A DNA stretch of 64,000 nt, taken from positions 15,437,613 through 15,501,612 of the forward strand of contig NC_087071.1 in NCBI RefSeq assembly GCF_963678635.1, given 5' to 3'. The DNA is from Symsagittifera roscoffensis. Taxonomy: Eukaryota > Xenacoelomorpha > Acoela > Convolutidae. Below the pieces are notes generated by a model. That model searched no databases and was not told the DNA's origin. It was given only the letters and a program-made list of their open reading frames with translations. How positions within the stretch are numbered: the first letter of the stretch is position 1; each line of letters opens with the position of its first letter. The translations under genes and the position numbers were made by a program. Of this stretch, positions 1 to 13,105 are shown piece by piece.

Positions 1-1116
1 ACAAGAAATCGTCTTTCCTCGAAAGATCCCCATCGCTCGAAATCGAAGATTTTAAAACTTTTTTGTCTATCCGACATTTAGTCTTGTTTGTTTTGCTGCC
101 TGCATGGTTTCCTGCCCACCATCTACCTGAGTGATCAGGCTTATTTTGTCAATTGCCGATTTGTGCTCGTTCTTCTTTTCATACGCTTCGAGAATTGTTT
201 GTTTCCCTGGAATACAAACTCCTTTGGTCTGCAACCTGGCAGGTCCTCAACAAGTTCCATCAAATCTCGTGCTTTTCGAAGATTGCATTTCTTCTGTAGA
301 TGATTATTTACTTGGAACTCCACACGAGTCAAGCATCTTCCTCAGCTCTCCTTATGGAGCAGAGGCTCCAATAACAAAAGAGATGACGCGAGATTTTAAC
401 AATTTTACTAGAACATCCTTTGAGCCTCCACAAAACATTGAAGGCCGGTATATTTCAAGTTTGAACAATACTCTCAACTCCAATTCTGCATTCCAAAACT
501 ATATATTTTTCAAGGTCCGACTCGAACCTTTGACAGGCCGTTGTCAATCGCTACAACTAATAGCTCTCTTCGATCGGTCATTCACACGATATGGTCATTC
601 ATGGACCTCAACTGAAAAAATGAACTTCAATCAAAAATCGCAGCCCATGTTGACTAGTTCGTCTAATGCACAAGACACCGCATCTGCTTATGGCTTGAAA
701 GGATTCAAATTTCCCGATATATGTCTATCGAAATTCGATGGAAATGCTCTTGACTGGAACAATTGGTTTGAACTGTAGCAAATGTCTGTTGGAAAGAATC
801 CTCTTATTAGTCATGATGAGAAAAATACTTACCTTCAAACACTATGTACAGGCAGCGCAAAACAAAAAGCGTAATAGAAAGTTTTGGCACAAACTCCAGC
901 CAGTACGATCAGGCCATAGAAGAACTCACAATTAGGTTCGGTAGTCCGAAATTCATTGTGGTTTGTTATATAAAAGAACTTGAAGACTTTGAGCGTCCAC
1001 ATCTAAACGATCTTTTGTCATTTGTGAGATATTTGACTTTCCTGCGTAAACTCGTCCATAACTTCGGAGCTAACGGTGAAACTTCCGATCTAGGATTAAC
1101 ATAATTTTCAAGAATA
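1..1116 (+). repeat. Array unit 0, long type, cut by window edge
   Basis: Partial long unit. It carries the leader/gag reading frame at 131-778 ending in WFEL-stop, then the DUF1759 segment. Compared with the other units it has a 5-bp insertion in the run GCGCAAAACAAAAAGCG near 856-871, which shifts the DUF1759 frame. Confidence 0.8.
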
Positions 1117-2392
1117 ATGCGCAGAAAGCTTGCTCCTGCTGTTTTGATGAATTGGGAAGAGTTTTGTGTACTCCACGGTTTCGAATATGCTACCCTAATC
1201 GACTTTTCAAAATGGCTTAACAATCATTTGAAAGCCTTCGGACAATCACCACCTGTCAAGACTAATTACTATCAACAACATGACAACAAGAAATCGTCTT
1301 TCCTCGAAAGATCCCCATCGCTCGAAATCAAAGATTTTAAAACTTTTTTGTCTATCCGACATTTAGTCTCGTTTGTTTTGATGCCTGCATGGTTTCCTGC
1401 CCACCATCTACCTGAGTGACCAGGCTTATTTTGTCAATTGCCGATTTGTGCTCGTTCTTCTTTTCATATGCTTCGAGAATTGTTTGTTTCCCTGGAATAC
1501 AAACTCCTTTTGTCTGCAACCTGGCAGGTCCTCACCAAGTTCCATCAAATCGCGTGATTTTCGAAGATTGCAACTCTTCTGCAGATGATTATTTACTTGG
1601 AACTCCACACGAGTCAAGCATTTTCCTCAGCTCTCCTTATGGAGCAGAGGCTCCAATAACAAAAGAGATGACGCGAGATTTTAACAAATTTACTAGAACA
1701 TCCTTTGAGCCTCCACAAAACATTGAAGGCCGGTATATTTCAAGTTTGAACAATACTCTCTACTCCAATTCTGCATTCCAAAAATATATATTTTTCAAGG
1801 TCCGACTCCAATCTTCGACAGGCCGTTGTCAACCGCTACAACTAATAGCTCTCTTCGGTCGGTCATTCACACGATATGGTCATTCATGGACCTCAACTGA
1901 AAAAATGAACTTCAATCAAAGTTCGCCGCCCATGTTGACTAGTTCGTCTAAAGCACAAGACACCGCATCTGCTTATGGCTTGAAGGGATTCAAATTTCCC
2001 GATATATTTCTATCGAAATTCGATGGAAATGCTCTTGACTGGAACAATTGGTTTGAACTGTAGCAAATGTCTGTTGGAAAAAATCCTCGTATTAGTCATG
2101 ATGAGAAAATTACATATCTTCAAACACTATGTACAGGCAGCGCAAAAAGCGTAATAGAAAGTTTTGGCACAAACTCTAGCCAAAACGATCAGGCCATAGA
2201 AGATTTCACAATTAGGCTCGGTAGTCCAAAATTCATTGTGGTTTGTTATATAAAAGATTTTGAAGACTTTGAGCGTCCACATCTACACGATATTTTGTCA
2301 TTTGTGAGATATTTGAATTTCGTGCGTAAATTCGTTCATAACTTCGAAGCTAACGGTGAAATTTCCGATCTAGGATGAACAAACTTTCAAGC
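1117..2392 (+). repeat. Array unit 1, long type (1276 bp)
   Basis: Long unit with the tail-of-gag segment first (1117-1300), the leader-like stretch, the frame at 1416-2063 ending WFEL-stop, and an open DUF1759 segment at 2067-2378. Near the right end the frame ends at TGA overlapping ATGAACAAACTTTC, a change shared by most downstream units but absent at 1095-1105. Confidence 0.8.
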
Positions 2393-3333
2393 ATGATGCG
2401 CAGAAATCTTCCTCCTGCTCTTTTGATGAATTGGGATGAGTTTTGTGTACTCCACGGTTTCGAATATGCTACATTAATCGACTTTTCAAAATGGCTTAAC
2501 AATCATTTGAAAGCCTTTGGACAATCACCACCAGTCAAGACTAATTACTATCAACAACATGACAACAAGAAATCGTCTTTCCTCGAAAGATCCTCATCGC
2601 TCGAAATCGAAGATTTTAAAACTTTTTTGTCTATCCGACATTTAGTCTTGTTTGTTTTGCTGCCTGTATGGTTTCCTGCCCACCATATACCTGAGTGACC
2701 AGGATTATTTTGTCAATTGCCAATTTGAGCTCGTTCTTCTTTTCATACGCTTCGAGAATTGTTTGTTTCACTGGAATACAAACTCTTTTTGTCTGCAACC
2801 TGGCAGGTCCTCACCAAGGTCCATCAAACCGCGTGACTTTCGAAGATTGCAACTCTTCTCTAGATGATTATCTACTTGGAAATCCACACGAGTCAAGAAT
2901 CTTCCTCAGCTCTCCTTATGGAGCAGAGGCTCCAATAACAAAAGTGATGACGCGAGATTTTAACAATTTTACTAGAACATGTCTGTTGGAAACATGTACT
3001 AGAGCAAATGTTTGTTGGAAAAAATCCTCGTATTAGTCATGATGAGAAAATCACTTATCTTCAAACACTATGTACAGGCAGCGCAAAAAGCGTAATAGAA
3101 AGTTTTGGCACAAACTCTAGCCAGTACGATCAGGCCATAGAAGAACTCACAATTAGGCTCGGTACTCCGAAATTCATTGTGGTTTAATATATAAAAGAAC
3201 TTGAAGACTTTGAGCGTCCACATATACACGATCTTTTGTCATTTGTGAGATATTTGAATTTCCTGCGTAAATTCGTACATAACTTCGAAGCTAACGGTGA
3301 AATTTCCGATCTAGGATGAACAAACTTTCAAGC
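2393..3333 (+). repeat. Array unit 2, short type (941 bp)
   Basis: Short unit. About 337 bp of the long unit is missing and replaced by a rearranged junction at 2972-3002 (see the inverted-repeat finding). Its DUF1759 segment is also broken by TAA at about 3186. Confidence 0.8.
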
Positions 3334-4273
3334 ATGATGCGCAGAAATCTTCCTCCTGCTCTTTTGATGAATTGGGAAGAGTTTTGTGTACTCCACGGTT
3401 TCGAATATGCTACCTTAATCGACTTTTCAAAATGGCTTAACAATCATTTGAAAGCCTTTGGACAATCACCACCTGTCAAGACTAATTACTATCAACAACA
3501 TGACAACAAGAAATCGTCTTTCCTCGAAAGATCCTCATCGCTCGAAATCGAAGATTTTAAAACTTTTTTGTCTATCCGACATTTAGTCTTGTTTGTTTTG
3601 CTGCCTGTATGGTTTCCTGCCCACCATATACCTGAGTGACCAGGATTATTTTGTCAATTGCCAATTTGAGCTCGTTCTTCTCTTCATACGCTTCGAGAAT
3701 TGTTTGTTTCACTCGAATACAAACGCCTTTTGTCTGCAACCTGGCAGGTCCTCACCAAGGTCCATCAAATCGCGTGACTTTCGAAGATTGCAACTCTTCT
3801 GTAGATGATTATCTACTTGGAAATCCACACGAGTCAAGCATCTTCCTCAGCTCTCCTTATGGAGCAGAGGCTCCAATAACAAAAGTGATGACGCGAGATT
3901 TTAACAATTTTACTAGAACATGTCTGTTGGAAACATGTACTAGAGCAAATGTCTGTTGGAAAAAATCCTCGTATTAGTCATGATGAAAAAATCACTTATC
4001 TTCAAACACTATGAACAGGCAGCGCAAAAGCGTAAAAGAAAGTTTTGGCACAAAATCTAGCCAGTACGATCAGGCCATAGAAGAACTCACAATTAGGTTC
4101 GGTAGTCCGAAATTCATTGTGGCTTGTCATATAAAAGAACTTGAAGACTTTGAGTGTCCACATCTACACGATCTTTTGTCATTTGTGAGATATTTGAATT
4201 TCCTGAGTAAATTCGTTCATAAATTCGAAGCTAACGGTGAAATTTCCGATCTAGGATGAACAAACTTTCAAGC
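3334..4273 (+). repeat. Array unit 3, short type (940 bp)
   Basis: Short unit with the same deletion junction (3913-3943). Its DUF1759 peptide (4011-4259) is identical to that of unit 5 (6230-6478), which supports a higher-order repeat of units 3+4 and 5+6. Confidence 0.8.
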
Positions 4274-5552
4274 ATGATGCGCAGAAATCTTCCTCCTGCT
4301 CTTTTGATGAATTGGGAAGAGTTTTGTGTACTCCACGATTTCGAATATGCTACCTTAATCGACTTTTCAAAATGGCTTAACAATCATTTGAAAGCCTTTG
4401 GACAATCACCACCTGTCAAGACTAATTACTATCAACAACATGACAACAAGAAATCGTCTTTCCTCGAAAGATCCTCATCGCTCGAAATCGAAGATTTTAA
4501 AACTTTTTTGTCTATCCGACATTTAGTCTTGTTTGTTTTGATGCCTGCATGGTTTCCTGCCCACCATCTACCTGAGTGACCAGGCTTATTTTGTCAATTG
4601 CCGATTTGTGCTCGTTCTTCTTTTCATATGCTTCGAGAACTGTTTGTTTCCCTGGAATACAAACTCCTTTTGTCTGCAACCTGGCAGGTCCTCACCAAGT
4701 TCCATCAAATCGCGTGATTTTCGAAGATTGCAACTCTTCTGTAGATGATTTTTTACTTGGAACTCCACACGAGTCAAGCATCTTCCTCAGCTCTCCTTAT
4801 GGAGCAGAGGCTCCAATAACAAAAGAGATGTCGCGAGATTTTAACAATTTTACTAGAACATTCTTTGAGCCTCCACAAAACATTGAAGGCCGGTATATTT
4901 CAAGTTTGAACAATACTCTTTACTCCAATTCTGCATTCCAAAAATATATATTTTGCAAGGTCCGACTCCAACCTTCGACAGGCCGTTGTCAACCGCTACA
5001 ACTAATAGCTCTCTTCGGTCGGTCATTCACACGATATGGGCATTCATGGACCTCAACTGAAAAAATGAACATCAATCATAGTTCGCAGCCCATGTTGACT
5101 AGTTCGTCTAATGCACAAGACACCGCATCTGCTTATGGCTTGAAAGCATTCAAATTTCCCGATATATGTCTATCGAAATTCGATGGAAATGCTCTTGACT
5201 GGAACAATTGGTTTGAACTGTAGCAAATGTCTGTTGGAAAGAATCCTCGTATTAGTCATGATGAGAAAATTACTTATCTTCAAACACTATGTACAGGCAG
5301 CGCAAAAAGCGTAATAGAAAGTTTTGGCACAAACTCTAGCCAGTACAATCAGGCCATAGAATAACTCACAATTAGATTTGGTAGTTCAAAATTCATTATG
5401 GCTTGTTATATAAAAGAACTCGAAATTTTTGAGCGTCCACATCTACACGATCTTTTGTCATTTGTGAGATATTTGAATTTCCTGCGTAAATTCGTTCATA
5501 ACTTTGAAGCTAACGGTGAAATTTCCGATCTAGGATGAACAAACTTTCAAGC
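4274..5552 (+). repeat. Array unit 4, long type (1279 bp)
   Basis: Long unit with the WFEL-stop frame at 4576-5223. The DUF1759 segment has an extra nonsense change (ATAGAATAACTC near 5360), which unit 6 lacks, although the two are otherwise near copies 2219 bp apart. Confidence 0.8.
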
Positions 5553-6492
5553 ATGATGCGCAGAAATCTTCTTCCTGCTCTTTTGATGAATTGGGAAGAG
5601 TTTTGTGTACTCCACGGTTTCGAATATGCTACCTTAATCGACTTTTCAAAATGGCTTAACAATCATTTGAAAGCCTTTGGACAATCACCACCTGTCAAGA
5701 CTAATTACTATCAACAACATGACAACAAGAAATCGTCTTTCCTCGAAAGATCCTCATCGCTCGAAATCGAAGATTTTAAAACTTTTTTGTCTATCCGACA
5801 TTTAGTCTTGTTTGTTTTGCTGCCTGTATGGTTTCCTGCCCACCATATACCTGAGTGACCAGGATTATTTTGTCAATTGCCGATTTGAGCTCGTTATTCT
5901 TTTCATACGCTTCGAGAATTGTTTGTTTCGCTGGAATACAAACTCCTTATGTCTGCAACCTGGCAGGTCCTCACCAAAGTCCATCAAATCGCGTGACTTT
6001 CGAAGATTGCAACTCTTCTGTAGATGATTATCTACTTGGAAATCCACACGAGTCAAGCATCTTCCTCAGCTCTCCTTATGGAGCAGAGGCTCCAATAACA
6101 AAAGTGATGACGCGAGATTTTAACAATTTTACTAGAACATGTCTGTTGGAAACATGTACTAGAGCAAATGTCTGTTGGAAAAAATCCTCGTATTAGTCAT
6201 GATGAAAAAATCACTTATCTTCAAACACTATGAACAGGCAGCGCAAAAGCGTAAAAGAAAGTTTTGGCACAAAATCTAGCCAGTACGATCAGGCCATAGA
6301 AGAACTCACAATTAGGTTCGGTAGTCCGAAATTCATTGTGGCTTGTCATATAAAAGAACTTGAAGACTTTGAGTGTCCACATCTACACGATCTTTTGTCA
6401 TTTGTGAGATATTTGAATTTCCTGAGTAAATTCGTTCATAAATTCGAAGCTAACGGTGAAATTTCCGATCTAGGATGAACAAACTTTCAAGC
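5553..6492 (+). repeat. Array unit 5, short type (940 bp)
   Basis: Short unit, junction at 6132-6162. It is a near copy of unit 3 at an offset of 2219 bp. Confidence 0.8.
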
Positions 6493-7771
6493 ATGATGCG
6501 CAGAAATCTTCCTCCTGCTCTTTTGATGAATTGGGAAGAGTTTTGTGTACTCCACGGTTTCGAATATGCTACCTTAATCGACTTTTCAAAATGGCTTAAC
6601 AATCATTTGAAAGCCTTTGGACAATCACCACCTGTCAAGACTAATTACTATCATCAACATGACAACAAGAAATCGTCTTTCCTCGAAAGATCCTCATCGC
6701 TCGAAATCGAAGATTTTAAAACTTTTTTGTCTATCCGACATTTAGTCTTGTTTGTTTTGATGCCTGCATGGTTTCCTGCCCACCATCTACCTGAGTGACC
6801 AGGCTTATTTTGTCAATTGCCGATTTGTGCTCGTTCTTCTTTTCATATGCTTCGAGAATTGTTTGTTTCCCTGGAATACAAACTCCTTTTGTCTGCAACC
6901 TGGCAGGTCCTCACCAAGTTCCATCAAATCGCGTGATTTTCGAAGATTGCAACTCTTCTGTAGATGATTATTTACTTGGAACTCCACACGAGTCAAGCAT
7001 CTTCCTCAGCTCTCCTTATGGAGCAGAGGCTCCAATAACAAAAGAGATGACGCGAGATTTTAACAATTTTACTAGAACATTCTTTGAGCCTCCACAAAAC
7101 ATTGAAGGCCGGTATATTTCAAGTTTGAACAATACTCTTTACTCCAATTCTGCATTCCAAAAATATATATTTTTCAAGGTCCGACTCCAACCTTCGACAG
7201 GCCGTTGTCAACCGCTACAACTAATAGCTCTCTTCGGTCGGTCATTCACACGATATGGGCATTCATGGACCTCAACTGAAAAAATGAACATCAATCATAG
7301 TTCGCAGCCCATGTTGACTAGTTCGTCTAATGCACAAGACACCGCATCTGCTTATGGCTTGAAAGGATTCAAATTTCCCGATATATGTCTATCGAAATTC
7401 GATGGAAATGCTCTTGACTGGAACAATTGGTTTGAACTGTAGCAAATGTCTGTTGGAAAGAATCCTCGTATTAGTCATGATGAGAAAATTACTTATCTTC
7501 AAACACTATGTACAGGCAGCGCAAAAAGCGTAATAGAAAGTTTTGGCACAAACTCTAGCCAGTACAATCAGGCCATAGAAGAACTCACATTTAGATTTGG
7601 TAGTTCAAAATTCATTATGGCTTGTTATATAAAAGAACTCGAAATTTTTGAGCGTCCACATCTACACGATCTTTTGTCATTTGTGAGATATTTGAATTTC
7701 CTGCGTAAATTTGTTCATAACTTTGAAGCTAACGGTGAAATTTCCGATCTAGGATGAACAAACTTTCAAGC
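6493..7771 (+). repeat. Array unit 6, long type (1279 bp)
   Basis: Long unit, near copy of unit 4 at an offset of 2219 bp. Its DUF1759 segment is open at 7446-7757, the best preserved in the array together with unit 1. Confidence 0.8.
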
Positions 7772-8711
7772 ATGATGCGCAGAAATCTTCTTCCTGCTCT
7801 TTTGATGAATTGGGAAGAGTTTTGTGTACTCCACGGTTTCGAATATGCTACCTTAATCGACTTTTCAAAATGGCTTAACAATCATTTGAAAGCCTTTGGA
7901 CAATCACCACCTGTCAAGACTAATTACTATCAACAACATGACAACAAGAAATCGTCTTTCCTCGAAAGATCCTCATCGCTCGAAATCGAAGATTTTAAAA
8001 CTTTTTTGTCTATCCGACATTTAGTCTTGTTTGTTTTGCTGCCTGTATGGTTTCCTGCCCACCATATACCTGAGTGACCAGGATTATTTTGTCAATTGCC
8101 GATTTGAGCTCGTTATTCTTTTCATACGCTTCGAGAATTGTTTGTTTCACTGGAATACAAACTCCTTATGTCTGCAACCTGGCAGGTCCTCACCAAAGTC
8201 CATCAAATCGCGTGACTTTCGAAGATTGCAACTCTTCTGTAGATGATTATCTACTTGGAAATCCACACGAGTCAAGCATCTTCCTCAGCTCTCCTTATGG
8301 AGCAGAGGCTCCAATAACAAAAGTGATGACGCGAGATTTTAACAATTTTACTAGAACATGTCTGTTGGAAACATGTACTAGAGCAAATGTCTGTTGGAAA
8401 AAATCCTCGTATTAGTCATGATGAGAAAATCACTTATCTTCAAACACTATGAACAGGCAGCGCAAAAGCGTAAAAGAAAGTTTTGGCACAAAATCTTGCC
8501 AGTACGATCAGGCCATAGAAGAACTCACAATTAGGTTCGGTAGTCCGAAATTCATTGTGGCTTGTTATATAAAAGAACTTGAAGACTTTGAGCGTCCACA
8601 TCTACACGATCTTTTGTCATTTGTGAAATATTTGAATTTCCTGCGTAAATTCGTTCATAACTTCGAAGCTAACGGTAAAATTTCCGATCTAGGATGAACA
8701 AACTTTCAAGC
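7772..8711 (+). repeat. Array unit 7, short type (940 bp)
   Basis: Short unit with the deletion junction at 8351-8381. It matches unit 5 closely at a 2219-bp offset until its right part, where it resembles unit 8. Confidence 0.8.
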
Positions 8712-9651
8712 ATGATGCGCAGAAATCTTCCTCCTGCTCTTTTGATGAATTGGGAAGAGTTTTGTGTACTCCACGGTTTCGAATATGCTACCTTAATCGA
8801 CTTTTCAAAATGGCTTAACAATCATTTGAAAGCCTTTGGACAATCACCACCTGTCAAGACTATTTACTATCAACAACATGACAACAAGAAATCGTCTTTC
8901 CTCGAAAGATCCTCATCGCTCGAAATCGAAGATTTTAAAACTTTTTTGTCTATCCGACATTTAGTCTTGTTTGTTTTGCTGCCTGTATGGTTTCCTGCCC
9001 ACCATATACCTGAGTGACCAGGATTATTTTGTCAATTGCCGATTTGAGCTCGTTATTCTTTTCATACGCTTCGAGAATTGTTTGTTTCACTGGAATACAA
9101 ACTTCTTTTGTCTGCAACCTGGCAGGTCCTCACCAAAGTCCATCAAATCGCGTGACTTTCGAAGATTGCAACTCTTCTGTAGATGATTATCTACTTGGAA
9201 ATCCACACGAGTCAAGCATCTTCCTCAGCTCTCCTTATGGAGCAGAGGCTCCAATAACAAAAGTGATGACGCGAGATTTTAACAATTTTACTAGAACATG
9301 TCTGTTGGAAACATGTACTAGAGCAAATGTCTGTTGGAAAAAATCCTCGTATTAGTCATGATGAGAAAATCACTTATCTTCAAACACTATGAACAGGCAG
9401 CGCAAAAGCGTAAAAGAAAGTTTTGGCACAAAATCTAGCCAGTACGATCAGGCCATAGAAGAACTCACAATTAGGTTCGGTAGTCCGAAATTCATTGTGG
9501 CTTGTTATATAAAAGAACTTGAAGACTTTGAGCGTCCACATCTACACGATCTTTTCTCATTTGCGAAATATTTGAATTTCCTGCGTAAATTCGTTCATAA
9601 CTTCGAAGCTAACGGTAAAATTTCCGATCTAGGATGAACAAACTTTCAAGC
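8712..9651 (+). repeat. Array unit 8, short type (940 bp)
   Basis: Short unit, junction at 9291-9321. It shares private changes with unit 7 (for example GGTAAAATTTCC and KYLNFLRKF), so units 7 and 8 arose by a local duplication. Confidence 0.8.
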
Positions 9652-10927
9652 ATGATGCGCAGAAATCTTCCTCCTGCTCTTTTGATGAATTGGGAAGAGT
9701 TTTGTGTACTCCACGGTTTCGAATATGCTACATTAATCGACTTTTCAAAATGGCTTAACAATCATTTGAAAGCCTTTGGACAATCACCACCTGTCAAGAC
9801 TATTTACTATCAACAACATGACAACAAGAAATCGTCTTTCCTCGAAAGATCCTCATCGCTCGAAATCGAAGATTTTAAAACTTTTTTGTCTATCCGACAT
9901 TTAGTCTTGTTTGTTTTGCTGCCTGTATGGTTTCCTGCCCACCATATACCTGAGTGACCAGGATTATTTTGTCAATTGCCAATTTGAGCTCGTTCTTCTT
10001 TTCATACGCTTCGAGAATTGTTTGTTTCACTGGAATACAAACTCCTTTTGGTCTGCAACCTGGCAGGTCCTCACCAAGGTCCATCAAATCGCGTGACTTT
10101 CGAAGATTGCAACTCTTCTGTAGATGATTATCTACTTGGAAATCCACACGAGTCAAGCATCTTCCTCAGCTCTCCTATGGAGCAGAGGCTCCAATAACAA
10201 AAGAGATGACGCGAGATTTTCACACTTTTGATAGAACATCCTTTGAGCATCCACAAAACATTGAAGGCCGGTATATTTCAAGTTTGAACAATACTCTCTA
10301 CTCCAATTCTGCATTCCAAAAATATATTTTTCAAGGTCCGACTCCAACCTTCGACAGGCCGTTGTCAACCGCTAGAACTAATAGCTCTCTTCGGTCGGTC
10401 ATTCACACGATATGGTCATTCATGGACCTCAACTGAAAAAATGAACTTCAATCAAAGTTAGCAGCCAATGTTGACTAGTTCGTCTAATGCACAAGACACC
10501 GCATCTGCTTATGGCTTGAAAGGATTCAAATTTCCCGATATATGTCTATCGAAATTCGATGGAAATGCTCTTGACTGGAACAATTGGTTTGAACTGTAGC
10601 AAATGTCTGTTGGAAAGAATCCTCGTATTAGTCATGATGAGAAAATTACTTATCTTCAAACACTATGTACAGGCAGCACAAAAAGCGTAATAGAAAGTTT
10701 TGGCACAAACTCTAGCCAGTACGATAGGCCATAGAAGAACTCACAATTAGGCTCGGTAGTTCGAAATTCATTGTGGTTTGTTATATAAAAGAACTTGAAG
10801 ACTTTGAGCGTCCACATCTACACGATCTTTTGTCATTTGTGAGATATTTGTATTTCCTGCGTAAATTCGTTCATAACTTCGAAGCTAACGGTGAAATTTC
10901 CGATCTAGGATGAACAAACTTTCAAGC
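9652..10927 (+). repeat. Array unit 9, long type (1276 bp)
   Basis: Long unit with private lesions: a one-base loss in AGCTCTCCTATGG (near 10175) and another in TACGATAGGCC (near 10723), both breaking frames that are open in other long units. Confidence 0.8.
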
Positions 10928-12207
10928 ATGATGCGCAGATATCTTCCTCCTGCTCTTTTGATGAATTGGGAAGAGTTTTGTGTACTCCACGGTTTCGAAT
11001 ATGCTACCTTAATCGACTTTTCAAAATGGCTTAACAATCATTTGAAAGCCTTTGGACAATCACCACCTGTCAAGACTAATTACTATCAACAACATGACAA
11101 CAAGAAATCGTCTTTCCTCGAAAGATCCTCATCGCTCGAAATCGAAGATTTTAAAACTTTTTTGTCTATCCGACATTTAGTCTTGTTTGTTTTGCTGCCT
11201 GCAAGGTTTCCTGCCCACCATCTGCCTGAGTGACCAGGAATTATTTTGTCATTTGCTGATTTGAGCTCGTTTTTCTTTTCATACGCTTCGACAATTGTTT
11301 GTTTACCTGGAATACAAACTCCATTTGTCTGCAACCTGGCCGGTCCTCACCAAGGTCCATCAAATTGCGTGACTTTCGAAGATTGCAACTCTTCTGTAGA
11401 GGATAATCTACTTGGAACTCCACACGAGTCAAGTATCTTCTTCAGCTCTCTTTATGGAGCAGAGGATCCAATAACAAAAAGATGACGCGATATTTCAACA
11501 GTTTTACTAGAACATCCTTTGAGCCTCCAAAAAACATTGAAGGCCGTTATATTTCAAGTTTGAACAAAATTCTCTACTCCAATTCTGCATTCCTTAACTA
11601 TATATAATTTTCAAGGTCCGACTCGAACCTTTGAAAGGCCGTTGTCGACCGCTACAACTAATAGCTCTCTTCGGTCGGTCAGACAAACGATATGGTCTGT
11701 TATGGACCTCAATTGAACGAAAGGAACTTCAATTAAAGTTCGCAATCCATGTTGACTAGTTCGTCTAATCCACAAGACACCGCATCTGCTTATGGCTTGA
11801 AAGGATTCAAATTTCTCGATATATGTCTTTCGAAATTCGAAGGAAATGCTCTTGACTGGACCAATTGGTTTGAACTGTAGCAAATGTCTGGAGGAAAAAA
11901 TCCTCGTATTAGTCATGAGGAGAAAATTACTTATCTTCAAACACTATGTACAGGCATCGCAAAAGCGTAATAGAAAGTTTTAGCACAAACTCTAGCCTGT
12001 ACGATCAGGCCATAGAAGAACTCACAACTATGTTCGGTAGTCCGAAATTCATTGTGGCTTGTTATATAAAAGAACTTGAAGACCTTGAGCATTCACATCT
12101 ACCCGATATTTTGTCATTTGTGAGGTATTTGACTTTCCTGGTAAACTCGTTCAGAACTTCGAAGCTAACGGTGAAACTTACAATCTAGGATTAACAAATT
12201 TTCAAGC
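10928..12207 (+). repeat. Array unit 10, long type (1280 bp), most diverged
   Basis: Long unit with many private substitutions and small indels relative to units 1-9. Edge units of a tandem array are usually the least homogenised, which fits its position next to the single-copy Pao sequence. Confidence 0.75.
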
Positions 12208-12640
12208 ATGGCGCGCAGCAGACTTCCTCCTGCTGTTTTGATGAAATGGGAGGGGTTTTTTGTACTCCACGATTTCGAATATGCTACCTTAATCGACTTT
12301 TCAAAATGGCTTAACTATCATTCGAAAGCCTTTGGACAATCACCACCTGTCAAGACTAATTACTATCAACATCATGATAACAAGAAATCGTCTTTCCTCA
12401 AAAGAGACTATGGCGCAAGTGATCCAAGTAATCGTAATTGTACTTGTTGCAGTTCCACCACGCCATTGAATATTATCTGTCCTTTTGATCAGGTCAATCA
12501 TTTTTTTGGAACGTTGCCGAGAACTCAAAAAATGCCACTCGATAAACGTTAGTTGAAAGATTGCACTCAGAAAACTGATGTATGCAAGATAATTGCGGTC
12601 AGAAGCATTATTCAAATTTGCACAGAAAAAATATGGATTT
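12208..12640 (+). pseudogene. BEL/Pao gag C-terminus with degenerate zinc knuckle
   Basis: This is the last, partial copy of the gag segment (MARSRLPPAVLMKWEGF). At 12402 it leaves the array consensus and runs into what should follow in an intact gag: NCTCCSSTTPLNIIC, a CX2CX4-x-X4C knuckle in which the His is replaced by Pro, then a stop at 12550 and a Cys-containing stretch. It marks the right edge of the tandem amplification. The family assignment rests on the order DUF1759, helical segment, CCHC, protease, RT. Not functional. Confidence 0.6.
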
Positions 12641-13105
12641 GATAGAAAAAATAAAACTCAGAAGTCTAACAACGTCGAAAATGACCAACGAAATCCCAAT
12701 TAGCCAGATGCCGATGAGTGCATAAATCCGATTTCACTTTCGGTCATTAGAAATCAGTAACAGTATATGCCGGCAACCCTGATTAAAGGCAAAATTCAGT
12801 CTTTATGCAATGTTGGACAATTGCAGCAGCCGCTCTTATTTATGCAAAACTACGGCGGAAAAACCCAACAGCGTTCCAAAGCAATCAGTCGACCTGAAAA
12901 TTCATTGAGCTTTCTCAACGGATAATTTTCATTCCATCCTAATTACACTAAGTCTTGGATCATTCAACTTTACGTATATTTTTTTTACGTTACCAAACTT
13001 TATTCGGTTGATAAAACGTCAAAATAATTGAGCAATTTTTGTTCCAATTTCAATCATCTCAGCCACATCACTTAACCTGCTGGAAGCCCATTTGCAGTAA
13101 GAAAT
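12641..13105 (+). pseudogene. BEL/Pao protease region remnant
   Basis: Mostly stop-ridden AT-rich sequence. On the plus strand near 12780-12850 it reads FSLYAMLDNCSSRSYL, which resembles the active-site strand of Pao-type aspartic proteases (peptidase A17), where a hydrophobic-LLD-x-x-S pattern surrounds the catalytic Asp. The position between zinc knuckle and RT fits. No continuous frame survives. Confidence 0.45.

Larger units (their letters stand above)
1..12402 (+). repeat. Tandem array of BEL/Pao gag-derived units
   Basis: Eleven head-to-tail copies of one fragment, plus a last partial copy, marked by the recurring start of the MRR-x-LPPALLMNWEEF segment at 1117, 2393, 3334, 4274, 5553, 6493, 7772, 8712, 9652, 10928 and 12208. 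Spacings are 1276, 941, 940, 1279, 940, 1279, 940, 940, 1276 and 1280 bp, so there are long and short units. Each unit carries a leader-like stretch and then a gag segment of the DUF1759 type (FKFPDI-LSKFDGNALDWNNWFEL, then a helical region with CTGSAKSVIESFG). Every long unit has the same TAG straight after WFEL, so a dead copy was amplified. The join lies just after the TCTTTCCTCGAAAGA stretch: in the final copy (near 12402) the sequence instead runs on into the gag zinc knuckle. Copy number could be affected by assembly. Confidence 0.9.

Noticed and set aside
141-11432. Repeated 63-aa minus-strand frames in the array units
   Set aside because: They mirror the plus-strand leader/gag frame and have no protein features of their own.
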